DNA from: Rhodoglobus sp.
GTDB taxonomy: Bacteria > Actinomycetota > Actinomycetes > Actinomycetales > Microbacteriaceae
Reading direction: 5' to 3'
Assembly (NCBI GenBank): GCA_025464445.1
Contig: JAODLY010000050.1
Span: forward strand, 1 to 64,000
Length of the DNA stretch: 64,000 bases
Made by a program: the position numbers and the translations under genes. Below, piece after piece: positions 8,679-14,865 of this stretch (the stretch's first letter is position 1; each line of letters opens with the position of its first letter). The notes below the pieces were generated by a model. That model ran no database searches. It was given only the letters and a program-made list of their open reading frames with translations, and was not told the DNA's origin.

Positions 8679-9487
8679 ACACCATCGCACTCGGTCTCGA
8701 CCGCGCCCGCTACGAGACCCGCGTGTACTTCCGCCAGGGCGACACCATATTCTTCACATTCCTGTTCCCGATAGTCATGCTCACCATCTTCTCGGTTGCC
8801 TTCAGCGGCCTGGGCAACGTAGGCACGAACCCCGACGGTAGCGGGGGCATCAGCCAGGCTGCGTCTTACCTGCCCGCGATGATCGCTGCCGGCATCCTGC
8901 TCAGCGGCGTGCAGAACCTCGCCGTCGACATCGCGATGGAGCGGGGGGACGGCACCCTCAAGCGGCTCGGCGGCACACCGCTGCCCGTGGTGTCCTACTT
9001 CATCGGCAAGCTCGGGCAGGTGCTCGTGACCTCGATCGCCCAGATCGCCCTGCTCATCCTGATCGCGCGCTTCGCATTCAACGTCGAGTTGCCGACGGAT
9101 GCCGGTCGCTGGCTCACCTTCGCGTGGGTGTACCTGCTCGGCATCATGACCTCCGCCGTGCTCGGTATCGCCCTGTCGCGCATCCCGCGCACGGGCAAGA
9201 GCGCGACTGCCGTGATCATCCCGATAGTGCTCGTGCTGCAGTTCATCAGCGGCGTCTACCTGCAGTTCTCGCTGCTGCCGGCGTGGCTGCAGAACGTGGC
9301 ATCCGCGTTCCCACTGAAGTGGATGGCGCAGGGCATGCGTGCGGTCTTCCTGCCGTCGAACTTCGACGCGGTCGAGCAGGGCGGCACCTGGAACCTGCCG
9401 GGCGTCGCGATCGCGCTCGGCATCTGGCTGGTCGTTGGGCTCGTCGCCGCACGTTTCACCTTCCGCTGGATCCGCAAGGACTCCTGA
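8675..9487 (+). CDS. ABC-2 type exporter, permease subunit
   Basis: A 270-aa membrane protein with about six hydrophobic spans in the ABC-2 layout: an N-terminal span (TIFFTFLFPIVMLTIFSVAF), a large outside loop rich in Gly/Asn, and a membrane block ending with an outside loop and final span (VAIALGIWLVVGLVAARFTFRW). The motif ERGDGTLKRLGGTPL is the coupling helix region typical of DrrB-like permeases. It starts inside the end of the ATPase gene (4-bp overlap), so the two subunits are co-translated. Confidence 0.88.
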   Translation: MNTIALGLDRARYETRVYFRQGDTIFFTFLFPIVMLTIFSVAFSGLGNVGTNPDGSGGISQAASYLPAMIAAGILLSGVQNLAVDIAMERGDGTLKRLGGTPLPVVSYFIGKLGQVLVTSIAQIALLILIARFAFNVELPTDAGRWLTFAWVYLLGIMTSAVLGIALSRIPRTGKSATAVIIPIVLVLQFISGVYLQFSLLPAWLQNVASAFPLKWMAQGMRAVFLPSNFDAVEQGGTWNLPGVAIALGIWLVVGLVAARFTFRWIRKDS

Positions 9488-9516
9488 ACCGAGGCGACTG
9501 CACGAAGGCCATGGAG

Positions 9517-9975
9517 CTAGGGATCCTGTAGCTCCATCAGCAGGGCGCCGTGCAACTGCTCGCTCGACCCGCGGTGCTCGAACCCGAGCTTCTCGTACAG
9601 CGCGATCGCGCGGGCATTGTCCGGCAGCACGAACAGCGTGAGCGAGCGGATGCCGCGCCCGCGGGCCTCCGCGAGCACAGCACGCACCAGCTGCTCCCCG
9701 AGACCACGACCCTGCAGTTCCGGCGCGACGAGCACGCGCGCCACGCGCGCCTGCCCCTCGCCCGTGGACACCAGCTCGATGTGCCCGACGGCCCTGCCAT
9801 CGAGCTCCGCGGTGAACGGCGCGAACGACTCGTCCGCTCGCAGGCCGTCGAGTTGCGCGGTGTCCAGCGGCCACAGCAGGCGAGGGCCGGTGAACAGGTA
9901 GAGCTCTTCGGGGGTACGCAGCCACGAGATCAGGGACGCGTCATCCCGTGGTTCGAAGCGCCGCAACGAGATCAA
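9517..9975 (-). CDS. GNAT-family N-acetyltransferase
   Basis: A 152-aa single-domain acetyltransferase. The acetyl-CoA pyrophosphate-binding motif is clear: RVLVAPELQGRGLGEQLVRA (Q/R-x-x-G-x-G/A). The later strand-helix NARAIALYEKLGFEHRG is the usual motif B. The substrate is not predictable. The ATG overlaps the murB stop by four bases, so it is the last gene of the MaoC-MaoC-murB operon. The N-terminus (ISLRRFEPRDDASLISWL) fits proteins that modify small amines or proteins. Confidence 0.85.
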   Translation of the reverse strand: MISLRRFEPRDDASLISWLRTPEELYLFTGPRLLWPLDTAQLDGLRADESFAPFTAELDGRAVGHIELVSTGEGQARVARVLVAPELQGRGLGEQLVRAVLAEARGRGIRSLTLFVLPDNARAIALYEKLGFEHRGSSEQLHGALLMELQDP

Positions 9976-11051
9976 ATTTGAAGACCCACCGCGACGGGCT
10001 CCGGCACGAGGTGCACGCCGAACCGGGAGAGCACCATCGCCTCGATGTAGCGGGCGAGTTCGGCGACCTCCTCCGCGGTTGCCCCGCCGCGGTTGATGAT
10101 CGCGAGGGTGTGCTTCGACGAGATCGCGGCGCGCGATCCCGGCAACGAGAATCCCCTGCCGATGCCGGAGTGTTCGATGAGCCAGGCCGCGCTCAGCTTC
10201 ACCCGATCGTCGCTCTCCGGCCGGGCCGGCAGCGCCGAGCCGAGCGGCACCGCCACATCCTCCGGTTCGGGCTCGACCGGCCAGCGCAGCGCATCCGGTG
10301 GCAGGCCGCGCGCGAAGTTCTCGCCCACTACAGGGTTCGTGAAGAACGACCCACAGCTCACCGAATTCGGGTCGCTCGGGTCGAGGAGCATCCCCTTCGC
10401 GGCACGCAGCGGGAGCACGCTCGAACGCACCAGGGCGATCGGCACCCGGGTGCCCAACTCGACGCCGAGGGCCTCAGCCAGCTGCGGAAAGGCGACGACG
10501 GACTCGCCGGATACCGCAAGCTCGAGCTCGATCGCCACGACCACGCCTTCCCGCCCGCGCTTGAGCGCCGACGTGCGGTAGCCCAGCCCGAGCTCAACGG
10601 CGGGCAGCCGTGACAGTTCGCCCGACAGGTAGTCGAGGAAGTCGACGGCGACGAGCACCGACGAAAGCTCCTGCCCGTACGCGCCGATATTCTGTATCGG
10701 GCCAGCGCCGCTTGATCCCGGGATGCCGCTGAGCGCCTCTATCCCGGCCCAGCCCTGGTCGACGGCGTGGGCGACGAGGGCATCCCAGGGCTCGCCGGCC
10801 TGCACGCGGAGGCGTACCGACGTGGCATCCGCGGACAACACCTCGATGCCGCGATTCGACACGAGGATGACTGTGCCGTCGATCCCCGCGTCGGAGACGA
10901 CGACGTTGGATCCGCCACCGAGCACGAGCCACTCCTCGCCAGATGCCCACGCCTGCCGTACTGCGGCGACCAGCTCGCCTTCGCTGACCGGGCGCACGAC
11001 CGAGCCGGCCGGCCCACCGACCCGCATCGTGGTGACCTCAGAGAGCAGCAT
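9972..11051 (-). CDS. murB: UDP-N-acetylenolpyruvoylglucosamine reductase
   Basis: MurB reduces the enolpyruvyl group to give UDP-N-acetylmuramate, the second committed step of peptidoglycan synthesis, using FAD and NADPH in the cytoplasm. FAD-binding motifs are clear: TTMRVGGPA, LGGGSNVVVSD and GIPGSSGAGPIQNIGAYGQE. The catalytic serine lies in SCGSFFTNPVV and the C-terminal catalytic Glu in LVPEPVAVG. At 359 aa it has the insert of the longer bacterial type. It overlaps the MaoC stop (ATGA) and the GNAT start. MaoC genes beside murB are conserved in Actinobacteria. Confidence 0.95.
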   Translation of the reverse strand: MLLSEVTTMRVGGPAGSVVRPVSEGELVAAVRQAWASGEEWLVLGGGSNVVVSDAGIDGTVILVSNRGIEVLSADATSVRLRVQAGEPWDALVAHAVDQGWAGIEALSGIPGSSGAGPIQNIGAYGQELSSVLVAVDFLDYLSGELSRLPAVELGLGYRTSALKRGREGVVVAIELELAVSGESVVAFPQLAEALGVELGTRVPIALVRSSVLPLRAAKGMLLDPSDPNSVSCGSFFTNPVVGENFARGLPPDALRWPVEPEPEDVAVPLGSALPARPESDDRVKLSAAWLIEHSGIGRGFSLPGSRAAISSKHTLAIINRGGATAEEVAELARYIEAMVLSRFGVHLVPEPVAVGLQI

Positions 11052-11446
11052 CAGGTGAGGCTGACCCGCACCTGCGCCTTGCCGAGCACCGTCTCACCGT
11101 TGAACGTCACCGTGAGATCGATTCGGGCGCCGTCGTCATCGACGAGGCCGACCTTCGCGACGACGGTGAGGTCGGCGCCGTCAGCGCCATCGACGAGCAC
11201 GGGCCGGGTGAAGCGCACCTGGTAGTCCACGATGCTGCCCTTGGTGCCGAGCCAGTCGACGACCGGCTGCACGGCGATGCCCATCGTGAGCATGCCGTGG
11301 GCGAGTACGCCGGGCAGCCCGACCGACTGGGCGACGTCGTCCCGGTAGTGGATGGCATTGAAGTCGCCGGACGCGCCGGCATAGCGCACGAGCGAGTCCC
11401 GCGTGACGTGGAAGGTCGTCTCCGCGACGACATCGCCGATGTTCAT
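11051..11446 (-). CDS. MaoC-like (hot-dog) hydratase/dehydratase, HadB-like
   Basis: A 131-aa single hot-dog protein. The hydratase motif is visible as YAGASGDFNAIHYRDDVAQSVGLPGVLAHGMLTMGI, with the Asp and His of the (R)-specific hydratase 2 active site. By comparison with the mycobacterial HadA/HadB pair it would dehydrate (3R)-hydroxyacyl thioesters together with the next gene upstream, which has an overlapping frame. Organisms of this type often have type I fatty acid synthase, so the true acyl substrate is uncertain. Operon position: second, before murB. Confidence 0.85.
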   Translation of the reverse strand: MNIGDVVAETTFHVTRDSLVRYAGASGDFNAIHYRDDVAQSVGLPGVLAHGMLTMGIAVQPVVDWLGTKGSIVDYQVRFTRPVLVDGADGADLTVVAKVGLVDDDGARIDLTVTFNGETVLGKAQVRVSLT

Positions 11447-11889
11447 TCGTCCCCCCTCACCACGAGCGTCGAGATGGCGGTGACGACATGGGCGCCAGAG
11501 GCGTCTACCACCGCAGACTCGGCAGTGACCATCGAGTGGCCGCCGAGGGACTTGACGCTCGTGACCGAGAGGGTGGCGGTGAGCTCGTCGCCTGCAACGA
11601 TGGGCCGGGAGTAACTGAAACGCTGCTCACCATGCACGACGCGGCTGAAGTCGATACCGGCATCCGGTTCGGCAAGCAGCTGGGCGAGCGTGGCCTCCTG
11701 CACGACGACGGCGAAGGTTGGGGGCGCCACGACGTCGGCGAAGCCGGCGGCAACAGCAGCTTCGACCGAATGATTGAGCGGGCTTGTGGCAAAGACTGCG
11801 CGCGCGAACTCCCGCACCTTCTCCCGCCCGACGAGGTAAGGAGCTACCGGAGGGAAGACGCGTCCCTGCAGGTCGGGGTTAACTGGCAC
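11443..11889 (-). CDS. MaoC N-terminal-like (FAS1-type dehydratase) hot-dog protein, HadA-like
   Basis: A 148-aa partner of the preceding entry. It has the FAS1_DH region pattern VGREKVREFARAVF near the start, DVVAPPTFAVVV in the middle and HGEQRFSYSRPIVAGDELTAT, as in HadA, which lacks the catalytic pair and binds the acyl chain. An in-frame start lies further upstream, but the GTG at 11889 was chosen because TAGGCT lies seven bases before it, matching the leaderless layout of many genes here. The 4-bp overlap with the HadB-like gene supports a heterodimer. Confidence 0.8.
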   Translation of the reverse strand: MPVNPDLQGRVFPPVAPYLVGREKVREFARAVFATSPLNHSVEAAVAAGFADVVAPPTFAVVVQEATLAQLLAEPDAGIDFSRVVHGEQRFSYSRPIVAGDELTATLSVTSVKSLGGHSMVTAESAVVDASGAHVVTAISTLVVRGDE

Positions 11890-11951
11890 GCCAGCCAGCC
11901 TACCGATGGGATGCCCCGGCCGAACGGCAGCCAGGGCGTCGACGCAAAGCA

Positions 11952-11986
11952 AAGGCCCCGGCGACCTTCGCGGTCGGCCGGGGCCT
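11952..11986 (-). terminator. Hairpin terminator after the 27-aa peptide gene
   Basis: AAGGCCCCGGCGACC (11952-11966) pairs with 11972-11986 across a TTCGC loop, with one unpaired base. On the minus strand it ends in CCTTTGCTTT. It lies 35 bases after the stop codon of the 27-aa peptide gene and before the MaoC operon promoter, so the small gene is its own transcription unit. Confidence 0.75.
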
Positions 11987-12021
11987 TCGGAATCTTTAGG
12001 TGGGCGGCGCCGGTAGAAGAA

Positions 12022-12105
12022 CTACTGGCAGCTGTCGCACTGCAGAAGATCCATTGGGTCGACGGGAACTGCGTAACCGCCGACGTTGTCGCTGTCGTTG
12101 TCCAT
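12022..12105 (-). CDS. 27-aa acidic peptide ending in a Cys-x-x-Cys motif
   Basis: The ATG has a near-ideal ribosome site, GAGGAGG, eight bases upstream. The product is acidic (MDNDSDNVGGYAVPVDPM in its first part) and ends LLQCDSCQ. A terminator follows and a stress-type promoter precedes, so this is a complete gene despite its size. No function is recognised. The terminal CxxC could bind a metal, act as a redox switch, or mark a peptide to be processed. The promoter (see 12172-12202) suggests induction by thiol-oxidative stress. I am fairly sure it is translated and unsure what it does. Confidence 0.65.
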   Translation of the reverse strand: MDNDSDNVGGYAVPVDPMDLLQCDSCQ

Positions 12106-12413
12106 TTCGATCCTCCTCAAGTCTTCTCTGCCGCTTCTGCGGAACCCGACGCCCTGCCGGGGTGCACTCACTATATAACCGGAATGACACTCGTGTCATT
12201 CCACTAGATGTTGTGTTTCCGGCGTGTCGGGCTATTTCTTCAAGAGTACCCTCGGCGACCGACACCCGGTCGGGAGAACCCCCCATTCTCTTGGGGTTGG
12301 CTGAGAGCCCTCGACAGGAATCATCGGCGGGGGTTTACTCGTCTGTACAGCAGCAGAACCAGACCACACAGAGCGACCCTGCATTCAATGACGAAAGCAA
12401 AGGAGAGCCAACG
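12106..12413. other. 308-bp divergent intergenic region between two very small genes
   Basis: It holds the palindrome/promoter at 12172-12202 for the minus-strand peptide and the leader of the 77-aa plus-strand gene. A weak hairpin AACCCC/GGGGTT occurs near 12275-12300. A CTGAGA near 12301 recalls thiamine riboswitches but the other conserved parts are missing. Nothing else recognised. Confidence 0.5.
12172..12202 (-). promoter_or_regulatory. SigR/SigH-type promoter containing a perfect 22-bp palindrome
   Basis: On the minus strand GGAAT (12198-12202) is followed after exactly 18 bases by GTT (12177-12179), the published consensus for actinobacterial SigR/SigH thiol-stress promoters. The same DNA forms a palindrome with 10-base arms, GGAATGACAC and GTGTCATTCC (12181-12202), around a 2-base centre, which could also be an operator. 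The 27-aa gene begins about 70 bases downstream. Confidence 0.5.
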
Positions 12414-12647
12414 ATGACGATCACCGCGCCCAAGCCGGGCAAGTCGAACCGCCCGGCCCGCACCAGCACAGAGACCGAATGGACTGCCGTGCAGTCAGGC
12501 TTGTGGGTGGGCAAGACGAACGGCGAGTTTGCCGGGATGATCGAGGCACGCTGGGGAGAGGGCTTCATCGCAACGACGCGACTGGCCAGGACCCTCGGCA
12601 TCTTCGCAACAGTCGAGGAGGCGCAGGCGAGCTTCGGCGAGGAATAG
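12414..12647 (+). CDS. Small conserved-looking protein of unknown function, 77 aa
   Basis: The ATG follows AAAGGAGAG by six bases, a good ribosome site; the longer open frame upstream lacks one. The N-terminal 20 residues are basic and disordered (KPGKSNRPARTS). The rest looks folded: WTAVQSGLWVGKTNGEFAGM then RWGEGFIATTRLARTLGIF and an EEAQASF end. It has no signal peptide, no span and no known catalytic motif. It is divergent from the 27-aa peptide gene and convergent with pncA, with only four bases between stops. Function unknown. Confidence 0.7.
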   Translation: MTITAPKPGKSNRPARTSTETEWTAVQSGLWVGKTNGEFAGMIEARWGEGFIATTRLARTLGIFATVEEAQASFGEE

Positions 12648-12651
12648 GTTG

Positions 12652-13212
12652 CTATCCGGAGATGCGTGCGCCCAGAGCCTCGAGTTCACGGTAAGTCGCC
12701 TGCTCAGCTTCTCTCGAATAGCCGGCGCTCAGCGATGAGAGCACGGTGACGGCGTAACCGAGATCCAGGGCATCGATCGCAGCCGCCCGCACGCAGTACT
12801 CAGTCGCGAGTCCGCAGATGACGACAGAGTCGATGTCGACCCGGGCCAGCGCAGCCGGAAAGGGTTCACCTCCTGACGTCGTTCCGCGAAAGAGGGAGTA
12901 GTCCGGTCGCCCCTGCCCCTTCTTTACGTGAAGGTCGACAAGCGAGTCGTCGAACGCACTCGAATAGTCTGCGCCCGGCGTTCCGGCGACACAGTGGGTC
13001 GTCCATTGGCTAGCTGAGCCTGCTGGCGCCAGTGGGAAGTGCCCTCCGTTGTCGTTGTCACCGTCGTGCCAATCGCGCGATGCCACGACCAGTTCGTAGT
13101 CGCCACGACGCCGCCGCAGATGTTCGGTGACGGCTTCGGCGACCTCCGTTCCGCGCGGGATCTTGCGAGCGAAGTCATTCTGCAGGTCGATAGCGAATAG
13201 TGCGGACGCCAC
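12652..13212 (-). CDS. pncA: Isochorismatase-family amidohydrolase, probable nicotinamidase
   Basis: A 186-aa cysteine hydrolase that would convert nicotinamide to nicotinate for NAD salvage. The catalytic triad is visible: Asp in FAIDLQNDF, Lys in VKKGQGR and Cys in GLATEYCVRA. The metal site Asp-His...His is in DWHDGDNDNGGHF. The GTG start has AAAGGAGG upstream and lies inside the end of the MFS gene (38-bp overlap), so it is the last gene of the nine-gene glycoside operon. That is an odd place for a nicotinamidase; another amide substrate is possible. Confidence 0.8.
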   Translation of the reverse strand: MASALFAIDLQNDFARKIPRGTEVAEAVTEHLRRRRGDYELVVASRDWHDGDNDNGGHFPLAPAGSASQWTTHCVAGTPGADYSSAFDDSLVDLHVKKGQGRPDYSLFRGTTSGGEPFPAALARVDIDSVVICGLATEYCVRAAAIDALDLGYAVTVLSSLSAGYSREAEQATYRELEALGARISG

Positions 13213-14428
13213 GAGGCCCTCCTTTCACGACGAATACCAGAACCACGATCGCAGCCGCGGAACACGCGACTAGCGAGCCACTCAAGGCAAAGAGCGGATT
13301 GCGGGTCAACGCCCCAGAGATCGGACCAGCAAGGCCCGCGAAGGCGAAGTTGACCGCGCCGAGCAGCGCGGCAGCCGTTCCGGCCTCGCGCGCGTGATGT
13401 GAGAGAGCGAGCGACGGCACCGTCGGGTTGTTGAGCCCGATGCTCACCATGAAGAGCGCGAGAAGCAGGGCTACAACGAACCACGGCGCTGCAGGCACAG
13501 CGAAGACGCATATTGCGAGTGCACCCGCGGTCGTCATGGCGGTGCCCAGGGAGATCGCAAGTATCTGGCGCAGATCGAGCCAGCGCACAAGCTGCGCCGC
13601 GATCTGGGCCCCGACGATCGTGCCAATGGCATTGACCGCGAAGACGAAAGCGAACGCACCGGCGTCGAGACCGAAGTGGCTCTGGAAAACAAATGACGAC
13701 CAGGCGATATAGGCGAATTGCCCGCCCTTCATGAGGCTGCCGACGAGCGTCAGTCCCACGAACTCGCGATCGCGCAGCAACCGGCTGTACCGAGAAAAGG
13801 CGATCGAGAGCGACCTGCCTTCCGAGCGGTGCTCATCTGGGAGCGTCTCCTTGATCACGATGAGCACCACCACCAGCAGCACGGCGCTGAATCCAGACAG
13901 CCACAAGAACATGCCACGCCAGTGAGTCACCTGCAGGATGAGGGCACCAATGGACGGCGCCAGCACCGGGCCGAGCCCGCTGACCAGGGCGAGCTGCGCG
14001 AGAATCTGGCTCATCCGGCGACCTGTATACAGGTCCCGGATCGAAGCCGTGGCGATGACGATCCCACCGGAGGATGCCGCCCCCTGGACGATGCGCAGTA
14101 CAGTCATCGAGCCGATGTCGGTCACTGCGACGATGCTCAACGAAGCGAGCACATGTACGGCGACGCTGATCACGAGCGGCCATCGTCGCCCGAAGGCGTC
14201 GCTCAACGGACCGATGACCAGTTGGCCGAGACCGAGGCCGAGAAGCGTGCCAGTGAGCGTCAGTTGCACGGCGGAGCTGGAAACCCCGAATTCACCGGCA
14301 AGCGCAGGGAATGCGGGCAGGTACAGGTCCACTGTGAGGGGCGCGACAGCGGTGAGAGCTCCGAGCACAGCTATATAGATGACCCGGCGAGCGGTGGATG
14401 CGTCCGGTCCGAAGCTCGCTGCGGTCAT
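13175..14428 (-). CDS. MFS transporter, Bcr/CflA-type efflux family
   Basis: A 417-aa protein with about 12 hydrophobic spans. The Bcr/CflA pattern is visible: span 1 followed by TVDLYLPAFPALAGEFGVS, then LGLGQLVIGPLSDAFGRRWPL as motif A, and RIVQGAASSGGIVIATASIRDLY as the motif C-like stretch. Family members are proton-driven drug or metabolite exporters. The start overlaps the mutarotase stop (ATGA). In this operon it may export a by-product or an aglycone released by the hydrolase, which is an inference from position only. Confidence 0.85.
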   Translation of the reverse strand: MTAASFGPDASTARRVIYIAVLGALTAVAPLTVDLYLPAFPALAGEFGVSSSAVQLTLTGTLLGLGLGQLVIGPLSDAFGRRWPLVISVAVHVLASLSIVAVTDIGSMTVLRIVQGAASSGGIVIATASIRDLYTGRRMSQILAQLALVSGLGPVLAPSIGALILQVTHWRGMFLWLSGFSAVLLVVVLIVIKETLPDEHRSEGRSLSIAFSRYSRLLRDREFVGLTLVGSLMKGGQFAYIAWSSFVFQSHFGLDAGAFAFVFAVNAIGTIVGAQIAAQLVRWLDLRQILAISLGTAMTTAGALAICVFAVPAAPWFVVALLLALFMVSIGLNNPTVPSLALSHHAREAGTAAALLGAVNFAFAGLAGPISGALTRNPLFALSGSLVACSAAAIVVLVFVVKGGPRGVRTIRYRPAE

Positions 14429-14865
14429 GGCGTGAACTCGGGGAGCACCCCTTTGACCACGATGAAACAGCCGTACGGTCGCTCCTCGCCGGTCGCGAGC
14501 ACCGCGAAGGCAGTACGTGCGCGCTCATAGAATGCCTCGCGCGGCAATGACTCCATCGTCAGTTCGCGCCCGGCAGCCTCTACCGCTGCGGCACGGAAGT
14601 CGACCTGGACCTCGGTGACAGACCCGGGTGCGCCGACCACCTCCATGTGCGCAAGCGGGGCGGAGGTGAATGTGTCGATCGGCAGCAGGCTGAACACCGC
14701 GCGTGCAGCCCTCGTCGAGTCGATGCCGTCCAGGCGATGGACTCGCCGGTTGGTGGAGTATGCGGGGTAATTGCGGTCGGCGATCACCAGCTCATCGCCA
14801 TGGCCCATCCTCGAGAGCGTGAACAGCAGCTCCGGGAAAATCAGCGGGTCTATTCCTTTCAGCAT
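14425..14865 (-). CDS. RbsD/FucU-family sugar mutarotase
   Basis: A 146-aa mutarotase that interconverts anomers or ring forms of a free sugar. It fits FucU slightly better than RbsD: LKGIDPLIFPELLFTLSRMGHGDELVIADRNYPA contains the conserved His (about 22) and Asp residues, and the later PYGCFIVVKGVL matches the family end. The ATG overlaps the hydrolase stop as TGATG; a GTG one codon earlier is also possible. It would act on the sugar freed by the upstream hydrolase before phosphorylation by the ribokinase-like enzyme of this operon. Confidence 0.85.
   Translation of the reverse strand: MLKGIDPLIFPELLFTLSRMGHGDELVIADRNYPAYSTNRRVHRLDGIDSTRAARAVFSLLPIDTFTSAPLAHMEVVGAPGSVTEVQVDFRAAAVEAAGRELTMESLPREAFYERARTAFAVLATGEERPYGCFIVVKGVLPEFTP

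Noticed and set aside
12181-12202. LexA (SOS) operator
   Set aside because: The actinobacterial LexA consensus is built on CGAAC and GTTCG; this palindrome is built on GGAATGACAC.
12290-12330. CTGAGA near a GGGG stretch, like a thiamine (TPP) riboswitch
   Set aside because: Only the CTGAGA block is present; the other conserved helices and loops are absent.
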